The position numbers and the translations under genes are program-made. From the NCBI RefSeq assembly GCF_028712165.1, contig NZ_JAQTQR010000021.1:1-38407 (forward strand): a stretch of 38,407 nucleotides of DNA, read 5' to 3'. Below the pieces are notes generated by a model, which searched no databases, was not told the origin of the DNA, and saw only the letters and a program-made list of their open reading frames with translations. This stretch comes from Sulfuricurvum sp. GTDB lineage: Bacteria; Campylobacterota; Campylobacteria; Campylobacterales; Sulfurimonadaceae. Positions 25,458 to 33,432 of the stretch are shown piece after piece; position 1 is the stretch's first letter; each line of letters opens with the position of its first letter.

Positions 25458-27125
25458 ATGCTACGCAAGGTTCACGACTCTCTAGAGCCAAAACTTGTTA
25501 CCCTCTTTCGTCGACAAGGCTACTCATGGGCTGATTTCAGTGCCGATGCGATTGCCGGTCTTGCAGTGGCTATCGTTGCACTCCCTCTCGCGATGGCAAT
25601 TGCGATCGCTTCCAATCTACCCCCTGAACGCGGGCTTTTCACCGCTATTGTTGCCGGATTTTTGATCTCGGCACACGGGGGAAGCCGTTATCAGATCGGC
25701 GGGCCAACGGCGGCATTTATTGTGACCGTGGCGACCGTCGCAATGAAACACGGCTATGAAGGACTCGTACTCGCAACCATCATGGCGGGGATGATCTTAA
25801 TGGTGATGGCTTTTGTCCGTGCGGGAGAGATGATCAAATTCATCCCCTATCCCGTTGTTATCGGATTTACTTCCGGGATTGCTCTGCTCATCGCATTTTC
25901 GCAAATCCGCGATTTTTTCGGTCTCTCCATCACAACCGTTCCGCCCGATTTTATCGATAAGCTCACCGTTTATGTCGCCCATCTTCACGAAACCAACTTT
26001 GTTGCGGTCGTCGTTGCACTCGTTTCTATCGGTATCATTCTCCTCTCCAAACGCTATTTTCCGAAAATTCCAGGACCTATCATAGTTGTCACCCTCTCGG
26101 GGCTTGCCGTGTGGGGGCTTAATCTCCCCGTCGATACGATTGAGAGCCGTTTCGGAGCTATCCCTTCTATGCTCCCCACTCCGGTATGGCCTGACATAAC
26201 ATTCGATAAACTGCGCCTTATACTCCCCGATGCTATCACCATTGCAACCCTCGCTGCTATCGAATCGCTCCTCTCTGCTGTTGTTGCCGACGGAATGACC
26301 GGCACACGCCATAAACCCAATGCCGAACTCTTAGGCCAAGGGATCGCTAATATCGCTTCGGGAATATTCGGCGGTCTTCCCGCTACCGGAGCCATTGCCC
26401 GAACCGCAACCAATATCAAAGCGGGTGCGCGTTCTCCGGTAGCGGGGATGATGCATGCCGCATGGTTGTTTCTTTTTATGCTGCTCCTCTCCCCGCTGAT
26501 CGTAAAAGTTCCTTTGGCGGCTTTGGCGGCGATTTTGATGATCGTTGCATGGAATATGTCGGAGATCAAACATGTTCGAGAAATCATGCAGGCACCTCGA
26601 AGCGATCGAATCGTCCTATTTGTGACGTTTCTTTTGACCGTATTGGTCGATCTTAATTTCGCAATCCAAGCCGGAATAGCCCTTGCATCCATACTGTTTA
26701 TCGATCAGATGATGAAATCGACGCACATCCGTGCCGTTGAAAGCGAAGAAGATGATCCCGATTCAATCCATAATAAAAATATTCCGGAAGGTGTGGAGGT
26801 CTATGAGATTGACGGTCCTCTCTTTTTCGGGGTTGCCGAAAAGCTGGTGGATACGTTGCTGCTGTTTGAAAAACCGCCGATCATCTTTATACTTCGCATG
26901 CGTCATGTTCCCCTCATCGATGCTGCCGGACTGCATGCGCTTGAGGTGCTGCATGAACGGCTTCATCACAACAATACCCGCTTAATTCTCTCAGGGGTCA
27001 ATCCGCAGGTACGCCGTTTTATAGGGACATCCCATATCGATGATAAAATAGGGCAGGAAAATATTGTCGATCACATCGACAAAGCCATCAAAATAGCAAA
27101 TGACGTCATTGGAGAAGAAAATTAA
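25458..27125 (+). CDS. SulP-family anion transporter with STAS domain
   Basis: A 555-residue SulP (SLC26) transporter. The membrane part (about residues 1-430) includes SADAIAGLAVAIVALPLAMA, YQIGGPTAAFIVTVATVAMK and GGLPATGAIARTATNIKAGA. The cytoplasmic STAS domain (about 450-545) has EVYEIDGPLFFGVAEKL and VPLIDAAGLHALE. It is of the DauA/YchM-like length and order, unlike the shorter SulP at 11039-12532. SulP proteins import sulfate, bicarbonate or dicarboxylates; the substrate is not readable. AAGGA stands before the ATG. Its TAA shares one base with the ATG of a mini-thioredoxin gene, so the two are made together, and thiol control of transport is conceivable. Confidence 0.88.
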   Translation: MLRKVHDSLEPKLVTLFRRQGYSWADFSADAIAGLAVAIVALPLAMAIAIASNLPPERGLFTAIVAGFLISAHGGSRYQIGGPTAAFIVTVATVAMKHGYEGLVLATIMAGMILMVMAFVRAGEMIKFIPYPVVIGFTSGIALLIAFSQIRDFFGLSITTVPPDFIDKLTVYVAHLHETNFVAVVVALVSIGIILLSKRYFPKIPGPIIVVTLSGLAVWGLNLPVDTIESRFGAIPSMLPTPVWPDITFDKLRLILPDAITIATLAAIESLLSAVVADGMTGTRHKPNAELLGQGIANIASGIFGGLPATGAIARTATNIKAGARSPVAGMMHAAWLFLFMLLLSPLIVKVPLAALAAILMIVAWNMSEIKHVREIMQAPRSDRIVLFVTFLLTVLVDLNFAIQAGIALASILFIDQMMKSTHIRAVESEEDDPDSIHNKNIPEGVEVYEIDGPLFFGVAEKLVDTLLLFEKPPIIFILRMRHVPLIDAAGLHALEVLHERLHHNNTRLILSGVNPQVRRFIGTSHIDDKIGQENIVDHIDKAIKIANDVIGEEN

Positions 27126-27382
27126 TGCAGATTATACTGTTTGGAACAGGGTGTGAGATGTGCCGTGAAATCGCCCACAACATTGAAGCCGCTATCGCAT
27201 CGCTGAACTACGACATAAATTTCGAGAAAACAGCCGATCTGCATCGTATGTTATCGTACGGGATTAAAAGTACCCCTTCCGTCGTTATCAATGAAAAAGT
27301 CGTCTCAATATCAACCTATTTAAGTAGTGATGATGTGTTGGCACTTATTCACGCGAATTGCAGCTCTGAACATCAAAATTAA
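27125..27382 (+). CDS. Mini-thioredoxin (TM0996/MTH895 type) coupled to SulP
   Basis: An 85-residue thioredoxin-fold protein, paralogous to the one in the arsenic operon. The redox pair is Cys10 and Cys13 in GTGCEMCREI, the cis-proline loop is STPSVVINEKVV, and a short polar tail ends the protein. It has no signal peptide, so it is cytoplasmic. Its ATG overlaps the SulP stop by one base. The last 38 bases overlap the 3' end of the convergent GGDEF-EAL gene. Its likely job is thiol exchange with the transporter, with reduced sulfur intermediates, or with another partner; nothing in the sequence decides between these. Confidence 0.85.
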   Translation: MQIILFGTGCEMCREIAHNIEAAIASLNYDINFEKTADLHRMLSYGIKSTPSVVINEKVVSISTYLSSDDVLALIHANCSSEHQN

Positions 27383-29690
27383 GAAGTTCTTCAAATCTAT
27401 TCACTTGTACCGGTTTGCTGCACAGATACCCTTGAAAATAACGACATTGATGACGCTCCAGAAACTCAAACTGCTCGATCGTCTCTACCCCTTCGGCAAT
27501 AACATCCAGATCGAATATTTTCGCCATTGTGAGTATCGTTTCAACCAATACCGCATCATCCGTGTCACTCATAATATCGCGTACAAAACTTCGATCGATT
27601 TTGAGTGTCGTAAACGGGAGCCGTTTGAGATAAGCAAGCGACGAGTATCCCGTACCGAAATCGTCCATAGAGAGATTTATCCCAAATTCACGAAGGCGTT
27701 TCATCTTCTCGATCACAATATCAATTTTATCGATAATCATCGATTCGGTCAGTTCAATTTCGACCATAGAAGGTAATATTCCCGTTTCGGTGACAATCGC
27801 CATCACTTTGTCTACAAAATCATGTTGTCTAAACTGTATTGCACTGACATTGATAGCGATCCGTTCGATTTCGCTCCCTTTAAGATGATGCGTTTTCCAT
27901 TGGATAAACTGAGAGCACGCCTCTTTCATAACCCATTCGCCAATCGGTACGATAAGTCCGCTCTCTTCAGCGATACTGATCATTTCATCCGGCATTACCA
28001 GACCCATTTCAGGATGGTTCCATCGTAAAAGTGCTTCAGCCCCGATAATTTTTTTCGTTTTGACTTCGATAACCGGCTGATAATAGAGTTCCAATTCACC
28101 GTTTTTAATGGAGTGACGCAGACCGTTTTCCAAAAAGAGCCGTTTTTTAATCCATTCATCCATTTTCGTTTGATAGAAACGGGTTGTATTTCTCCCCTCT
28201 TTTTTAGCCTGATACATTGCCGTATCGGCAAATTTGAGTAAATCATCCGCATTTTGGCTATCGGAGCCCACCAATGAGATTCCGATACTGGAGCTGGTCA
28301 TAATAGGCTCAGGCTGTCCGATATTAAAAGGGTAAGAAAGGACTTCATGAATTTTTTCTGCAATCTTTTCAACTTTATTGGCGGCACTGAGAGAATCGTT
28401 CCCCAGCTCATTCAACAAAATAACGAATTCATCCCCTCCGAGTCGGGCAACAGTATCTCCTTCACGACATATTGAGGTTAAGCGAGACGCCGTTTCAATC
28501 AAAAGCAAATCGCCGATATGATGGCCCAAAGAATCATTCACGCTTTTAAAATGGTCCAAATCCAAAAACATAATTGCAATAAGACTGCCATGTCGGCGAT
28601 AATGGGCCAGAGACTGCTCAATCCGGTCTTTTAGCAATACACGGTTCGGAATATCGGTAAGCGCATCAAAATAGGCCTGATGTTTGATCTTTTCTTCGGC
28701 ATTAACCCGTTCGGTGATATCCGTAACGATGGCAACACCGCCAATGATATTTTTTTTAGAATCATACATCGGAGAAGTGCGCAGTGTAATCCAAAGATCG
28801 AGCTTATTGATCATCGTCGTATAAGGGCCTTCATAATATCCCTTGTTTCCACCGAACGGAGCATTCAGTGTCTCATACAAAGAGTGATCCGGTAATTTTT
28901 TTAAATCCAAACCGATCATATTCTCTCTGCTGATTCTCAGTATTTGCATCATCTCAACATTGGAGTCAATTACGATCAAATCGCTGTCATAATAAAAAAT
29001 ACCAGCCGGAGCCTCTTTAAAAACCGTTTGAAAATGCTCCTCTGAAAGTTCCCATGCTTGAGTCGCTTTTTCATGCAGGATTTTCGATACGAGCGAACTC
29101 ATGATATTGGTATGTATCCGTCTGGAAGCGCTCACCAAAAGCACAAAAAAAGTTACAACCAAAACACCCATCATATGGTATTCCAAACTGCCGTTAAAAA
29201 ACATTACTACAAACAATGGAACAAGAAGAAAAAACAGAAAAAGAACCGCAAGCCCGAACAATGATGCCAAAGTCCCCGATGCGATGGATGCGATTCCGGC
29301 AATCAAAAAGATGAGAAAAAATTGATGAAGCGCATTAGGAGATTTAAAAATTAAAAATGCCACACTTCCCCACACCAATGCTGAAATGAGCATCACATAA
29401 GTAAAATTCTTTTCCCATGTCTTACTATCATGACGTTCCGGATGCATGCGATAGTTATACAATACCTTAAGACGCCAGGCCAACGTGATAATTACTGCTG
29501 AAAACCACAAAACCGTTATTAAGAAAATGGACGTTTGAGAAAACAGATATACAACAATCGAGCCGGCAAAAAAGAGAGGAAAAACAGATGCGAATGATTG
29601 TTTAAGAGCAATCGTCACCTGCTCGTTACGAATATACTTTTTTTCATCTGTATCTAATTCCGATAAAAAATCTTTTTGTCTAAAAATCAT
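27345..29690 (-). CDS. Membrane PAS-GGDEF-EAL c-di-GMP signalling protein
   Basis: A 781-residue protein with both c-di-GMP synthesis and breakdown domains. About six to seven helices lie within residues 30-190 and form a membrane sensor of unknown type. A PAS domain follows at about 210-330 (FKEAPAGIFYYDSDLIVIDS). The GGDEF domain (about 340-500) has the intact signature ARLGGDEF near residue 420. The EAL domain (about 520-775) has AEALLRWNHP near 548 and DDFGTGYSSLAYL, so catalytic residues of both domains look intact. Net activity cannot be told from sequence. It is divergent from flgA across 81 bases, a suggestive link between c-di-GMP and flagellar assembly, though they may have separate control. 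Confidence 0.9.
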   Translation of the reverse strand: MIFRQKDFLSELDTDEKKYIRNEQVTIALKQSFASVFPLFFAGSIVVYLFSQTSIFLITVLWFSAVIITLAWRLKVLYNYRMHPERHDSKTWEKNFTYVMLISALVWGSVAFLIFKSPNALHQFFLIFLIAGIASIASGTLASLFGLAVLFLFFLLVPLFVVMFFNGSLEYHMMGVLVVTFFVLLVSASRRIHTNIMSSLVSKILHEKATQAWELSEEHFQTVFKEAPAGIFYYDSDLIVIDSNVEMMQILRISRENMIGLDLKKLPDHSLYETLNAPFGGNKGYYEGPYTTMINKLDLWITLRTSPMYDSKKNIIGGVAIVTDITERVNAEEKIKHQAYFDALTDIPNRVLLKDRIEQSLAHYRRHGSLIAIMFLDLDHFKSVNDSLGHHIGDLLLIETASRLTSICREGDTVARLGGDEFVILLNELGNDSLSAANKVEKIAEKIHEVLSYPFNIGQPEPIMTSSSIGISLVGSDSQNADDLLKFADTAMYQAKKEGRNTTRFYQTKMDEWIKKRLFLENGLRHSIKNGELELYYQPVIEVKTKKIIGAEALLRWNHPEMGLVMPDEMISIAEESGLIVPIGEWVMKEACSQFIQWKTHHLKGSEIERIAINVSAIQFRQHDFVDKVMAIVTETGILPSMVEIELTESMIIDKIDIVIEKMKRLREFGINLSMDDFGTGYSSLAYLKRLPFTTLKIDRSFVRDIMSDTDDAVLVETILTMAKIFDLDVIAEGVETIEQFEFLERHQCRYFQGYLCSKPVQVNRFEELLNFDVQSCNSRE

Positions 29691-29771
29691 TTTACTCGCT
29701 TACACTATTACTTACCCTAAGAATAACGTAAAGCTAATGAAAAACAAATTGCGTTATGTTACAATTCACCA

Positions 29772-30635
29772 ATGATTAAACTTCTCATTCTATTGCTTCT
29801 TGTCATCCGTCTTGGCGCTTATGAATTGAGCGAAAATTATGAATACACCGACTATACCATTTATTCAAATGACCTGGTTCCTGATATTCCCAAAAAATTT
29901 GAAATTTTGCAAATTCCCTCTGATAAAAATCTATATCGTATAGATGCCAAAATTATTGCCAAAACCTTTGAATTAAACGGGTTTGAACTCAATATTTCAA
30001 AAACCCGCTATGTCAATTTTACACGTCACAGCCCGATAGATTTTACACCGATTAAACAACAGCTTGCACACATGCTTACAGAATTTTATCCGGCAATTCA
30101 TATTCAAGAGATCATCATCACCCCCCGTGGTTATTTAGCCAAACTAGGCAAAAATGTCCATGGCGAATTTGATAAAAGATTTTATCAAAACTCCACCGGA
30201 ACGTTTTATATTCTCGATAACGAGGGGCTTAGACATTATCTCGATTACACCGTCAATGCCACACTCGGAGTTCTCCATACAAACCAAAAAGTCTCCCGAA
30301 AAGAGAGTCTCAGCGGCTTTAACACTCTGCTTAAAACCATCCCCTTCCAATCATTCAAAGACAAACCTCTTACCGCCCTTCCTGAACATCCTTCGCGGTT
30401 TCGAACCAGTCTGAAACCCATGCAGCTTTTAACTCTGCGCAATATTGAGACCATTCCTTTGGTTTTGAAAAATACACCGGTAACGGTTGAACTCCAAAAC
30501 GGAGCGGTTGTCATTGAGTTTGAGGCTACTGCAACGCAAGAGGGGCTACTCTATGATATTATTACAATCCAAAAAAATGACGGCAAACGTGCCAAAGCCA
30601 AAGTGATCGGAGAAAATCGGGTGGAACTTCAATGA
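29772..30635 (+). CDS. flgA: Flagellar basal-body P-ring assembly chaperone FlgA
   Basis: A 287-residue exported protein. The signal peptide is about residues 1-16 (ending RLGA). The C-terminal part from about residue 150 shows the SAF-type FlgA domain, with RHYLDYTVNATLGVLHTNQ-like strand order, ETIPLVLKNTPVTVELQNG and a final KAKVIGENRVELQ, where VxV and GAVVIEF are the usual FlgA strands. FlgA helps FlgI form the periplasmic P ring. Its stop overlaps the ubiX start (ATGA). Position first in the flgA-ubiX-coaD-tmk-hisS-speA-cysE block equals Campylobacter jejuni Cj0769c. No sigma-28 or sigma-54 promoter was recognised upstream. Confidence 0.87.
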   Translation: MIKLLILLLLVIRLGAYELSENYEYTDYTIYSNDLVPDIPKKFEILQIPSDKNLYRIDAKIIAKTFELNGFELNISKTRYVNFTRHSPIDFTPIKQQLAHMLTEFYPAIHIQEIIITPRGYLAKLGKNVHGEFDKRFYQNSTGTFYILDNEGLRHYLDYTVNATLGVLHTNQKVSRKESLSGFNTLLKTIPFQSFKDKPLTALPEHPSRFRTSLKPMQLLTLRNIETIPLVLKNTPVTVELQNGAVVIEFEATATQEGLLYDIITIQKNDGKRAKAKVIGENRVELQ

Positions 30636-31162
30636 AAATCGTCGTCGGAGTAAGCGGTGCCAGCGGTGCGGCGTTGGGTCTAAAACTTGTACGTGCCCTC
30701 CCGACTGATGTACAAAAACATCTCATTCTCTCCGATCATGCCCAAGTGGTGTTAGACAAAGAAGAGAATCTGAAAATTCACCAAAACAACGAAATATGGG
30801 CATCTATTGCATCCGGATCATACGGTGCCGATGCGATGATTATCACTCCGTGCAGTATGAATACTCTCGCGAAAATCGCCTGCGGTATTGCCGATAATCT
30901 TATTACCCGTGCCGCCGCAGTAATGATTAAAGAGCGACGCACTCTTGTTCTCGCACCGCGCGAGATCCCATTTTCACCGATCGCATTGGAAAACATGCAT
31001 AAACTTTCAATGCTGGGAGTCATTATCGCTCCCCCTGTATTGGCATATTACGGAGAACAAAACACCCTTGAAGATATGGAAAACTTTATGATCGGAAAAT
31101 GGTTCGATCTTCTCGGTATACCAAACGATCTTTACAAACGCTGGAGTGATCACGATGCATAA
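30632..31162 (+). CDS. ubiX: Flavin prenyltransferase UbiX
   Basis: A 176-residue cytoplasmic enzyme. The N-terminal flavin-binding motif is VVGVSGASGAALGLKL, followed by DAMIITPCSMNTLAKIACGIADNLITRAA and the LVLAPREIPFSPIALENM segment typical of UbiX. It prenylates FMN to give the cofactor used by UbiD-type decarboxylases in ubiquinone or menaquinone (futalosine) synthesis and other pathways. It overlaps flgA by four bases and coaD by eight. No ubiD is in this window. The C. jejuni counterpart occupies the same place in the block. Confidence 0.92.
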   Translation: MKIVVGVSGASGAALGLKLVRALPTDVQKHLILSDHAQVVLDKEENLKIHQNNEIWASIASGSYGADAMIITPCSMNTLAKIACGIADNLITRAAAVMIKERRTLVLAPREIPFSPIALENMHKLSMLGVIIAPPVLAYYGEQNTLEDMENFMIGKWFDLLGIPNDLYKRWSDHDA

Positions 31163-31646
31163 AATAGCTCTTTATCCGGGTACATTTGACCCGATCACAA
31201 ACGGCCATTTCGACATTATTGAACGAGCAATCAAACTGTTTGACGAAGTGATCATTGCCGTTGCCGACTCACAAGAGAAAAAGCCGATGTTTACCCTTCA
31301 TGAGCGGGTAGAAATGACCAAACTCGCGGTTAAAGATCTGGAACGGGTTCGAGTTGTCGGATTTGACAATCTAACCGTAGAACTGGCGAATACCCTCGGT
31401 GCAACCGTCCTTATCCGTGGACTTCGTGCCGTCAGCGATTTTGAATTTGAATTGCAATTAGGCTATCTTAACAATTCACTGGATCCGAATATCGAAACGG
31501 TTTATTTGATGCCGAAACTCAAACATGCTTTTATCAGTTCATCCATTGTCCGTAATCTTCTGAAATTTAACGGCAAAACGGAGCATCTTCTCCCTGCACC
31601 TGTCCAAAACGTTATCTGGAGTATGAAATCATGTACATTGCCATAG
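31155..31646 (+). CDS. coaD: Phosphopantetheine adenylyltransferase CoaD
   Basis: A 163-residue cytoplasmic enzyme of the nucleotidyltransferase fold. The nucleotide-binding motif YPGTFDPITNGH has the T/HxGH signature, IRGLRAVSDFEFELQL carries the conserved Arg, and the C-terminal ISSSIVRNL is the family ATP-site motif. It transfers AMP to 4'-phosphopantetheine in coenzyme A synthesis. I chose the ATG at 31155; an in-frame GTG at 31146 only adds three residues. Its 3' end overlaps tmk by 16 bases. Confidence 0.94.
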   Translation: MHKIALYPGTFDPITNGHFDIIERAIKLFDEVIIAVADSQEKKPMFTLHERVEMTKLAVKDLERVRVVGFDNLTVELANTLGATVLIRGLRAVSDFEFELQLGYLNNSLDPNIETVYLMPKLKHAFISSSIVRNLLKFNGKTEHLLPAPVQNVIWSMKSCTLP

Positions 31647-32212
31647 AGGGGATTGATACTGCCGGGAAAAGCACTCAAATCGAAGCACTCCGATCGATCT
31701 TTCCGGATGCATTGGTTACCAAAGAACCGGGCGGTACAGCAGCCGGTATCGAAATCCGAAACATGGTATTACACGGAAATCTTACAAGTAAAACAGCTGA
31801 ACTTTTACTCTTTTTAGCGGATCGTGCCGAGCATACCGAAGCTGTCATATTACCCAATATGAATAAGCTTATCATCAGCGACCGTTCCGCCGTTTCAGGA
31901 ATGGCTTACGCCAGTGTTCAAGATTTGTGTGACGAATCGACCCTTGTCATGCTTAACCGTCTCGCAACCAACGGAACTTTACCCGATACGGTATTTATCC
32001 TGAAGCTCACACCGGAAGAGTTAGCGTATCGTCTCAGCCAAAAAGAGCACGATGCGATCGAATCACGCGGCATTGATTATCTGCTCCGTATCCAAGAGTC
32101 TCTTATCGCTTCAGCGTATGCGCTGGGGATTCAAACCCATGTAATCGATGCGACACAATCTATCGATATAATTACAAATGAAATTACCACCCTTATCAAA
32201 GGAGCCTTATGA
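31631..32212 (+). CDS. tmk: Thymidylate kinase Tmk
   Basis: A 193-residue cytoplasmic kinase that phosphorylates dTMP to dTDP. The P-loop is GIDTAGKST (Thr in place of the usual Gly after Asp), TKEPGGT is the substrate-binding loop, and LLFLADRAEH and ISDRSAVSGMAYA carry the DR(S/Y) motif. Length is a little below the usual 205-215, as is common in Campylobacterota. It overlaps coaD by 16 bases and hisS by four, so expression is strongly coupled within the block. Confidence 0.93.
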   Translation: MYIAIEGIDTAGKSTQIEALRSIFPDALVTKEPGGTAAGIEIRNMVLHGNLTSKTAELLLFLADRAEHTEAVILPNMNKLIISDRSAVSGMAYASVQDLCDESTLVMLNRLATNGTLPDTVFILKLTPEELAYRLSQKEHDAIESRGIDYLLRIQESLIASAYALGIQTHVIDATQSIDIITNEITTLIKGAL

Positions 32213-33423
32213 TCCAATCTTTGCGCGGAATGAACGATATCCTCTCTGAGGATTTTGAACGTTTTGAATATTTTTTAGCCACTGCTTCTACTATTGCCAA
32301 ACGGTACGGGTTTCATTACATCGAAACCCCTCTTCTCGAGGAAACGGCTTTGTTCAAACGTTCTGTCGGAGAATCCAGCGATATCGTCGGCAAAGAGATG
32401 TATCAGTTCACTGACAAAGGGGAAAATGATGTCTGCCTTCGCCCTGAGGGGACAGCCGGAGTAGTGCGTGCATTTGTCCAGCACAAACTGGATAAAAAAG
32501 GGGGCATCCATCGTTTTTACTATCACGGTCCGATGTTTCGATATGAACGTCCCCAAAAAGGGCGTTTAAGAGAGTTTCATCAGTTCGGAGTCGAGAGCTT
32601 CGGTGTCGATTCGGTGTATGAAGACGCTTTGATGATTATGATGGTTGCCGATATCCTCAAATCCCTCGGAATCGGATACCGCCTCAAGCTCAATTCCCTC
32701 GGAGATCAGAACTGTATGCCTGCATATCGTGAAAAATTGGTCTCGTTTATCGAATCATGCGGCGATGAAATCTGCGGTGACTGCCTCCGCCGTAAATCGA
32801 CCAATCCTATCCGTGTTTTGGATTGTAAAAACGAGCATTGCCAAAACCTCTATGTAAACGCACCAAAGTTGATTAATAACCTCTGCGAGGGATGTCAAAG
32901 CGATTTCGACACTCTAAAAACGATTCTTGAACAACACAACATCGGCTATGAAATCGATACCAATCTTGTCCGGGGATTGGATTATTATTCCAAAACGGCG
33001 TTCGAGTTTGTCAGTGACAACATCGGGAGCCAAAGCGCTATTGCCGGCGGCGGACGGTATGACCGCCTGATTGAGTTTTTGGACGGAAAACCGACCCCTG
33101 CGGTCGGATTTGCACTCGGGATCGAGCGCTTGATGGAACTCATCGTAATGCCTGAACAACAACGTGAGGGATACTATTTCGGTGCTATGGATGCCGAAGC
33201 AATTACACCTGTTCTTTTAGCTGCTGAGAAAATCCGCCGTACCCAGAAAGCAGTTGTGGAGTACGAACCGCGTTCTCTTAAAGCCCACCTCAAAGGGGCG
33301 GATCGAATCAATGCCCGCTATTGTGCCGTGATCGGAGAAAACGAGCTTGCTAACAACACGATATGGATTAAAGATCTGGTTGAAAAAACCGAATCCGTGA
33401 TTCCCTTAAACGAATTATTCTAA
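32209..33423 (+). CDS. hisS: Histidyl-tRNA synthetase HisS
   Basis: A 404-residue class II aminoacyl-tRNA synthetase. It opens with SLRGMNDIL (the family start), has motif 2 in MFRYERPQKGRLREFHQFGVE (here cited as FRYERPQKGRLREFHQF), the histidine-binding LVRGLDYYSKTAFEF, and motif 3 in AVGFALGIERL. A cysteine-rich insert, CGDCLRRKSTNPIRVLDCKN plus two more cysteines, is the form found in many bacterial HisRS. The anticodon-binding domain is the last 80 residues or so. It overlaps tmk by four bases and lies 9 bases before speA. Confidence 0.95.
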   Translation: MIQSLRGMNDILSEDFERFEYFLATASTIAKRYGFHYIETPLLEETALFKRSVGESSDIVGKEMYQFTDKGENDVCLRPEGTAGVVRAFVQHKLDKKGGIHRFYYHGPMFRYERPQKGRLREFHQFGVESFGVDSVYEDALMIMMVADILKSLGIGYRLKLNSLGDQNCMPAYREKLVSFIESCGDEICGDCLRRKSTNPIRVLDCKNEHCQNLYVNAPKLINNLCEGCQSDFDTLKTILEQHNIGYEIDTNLVRGLDYYSKTAFEFVSDNIGSQSAIAGGGRYDRLIEFLDGKPTPAVGFALGIERLMELIVMPEQQREGYYFGAMDAEAITPVLLAAEKIRRTQKAVVEYEPRSLKAHLKGADRINARYCAVIGENELANNTIWIKDLVEKTESVIPLNELF

Positions 33424-33432
33424 AGGACACCT

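Noticed and set aside
25797-26692. Long minus-strand open frames opposite the second SulP gene
   Set aside because: They mirror the SulP coding sequence, show no motif and have no ribosome-binding site.
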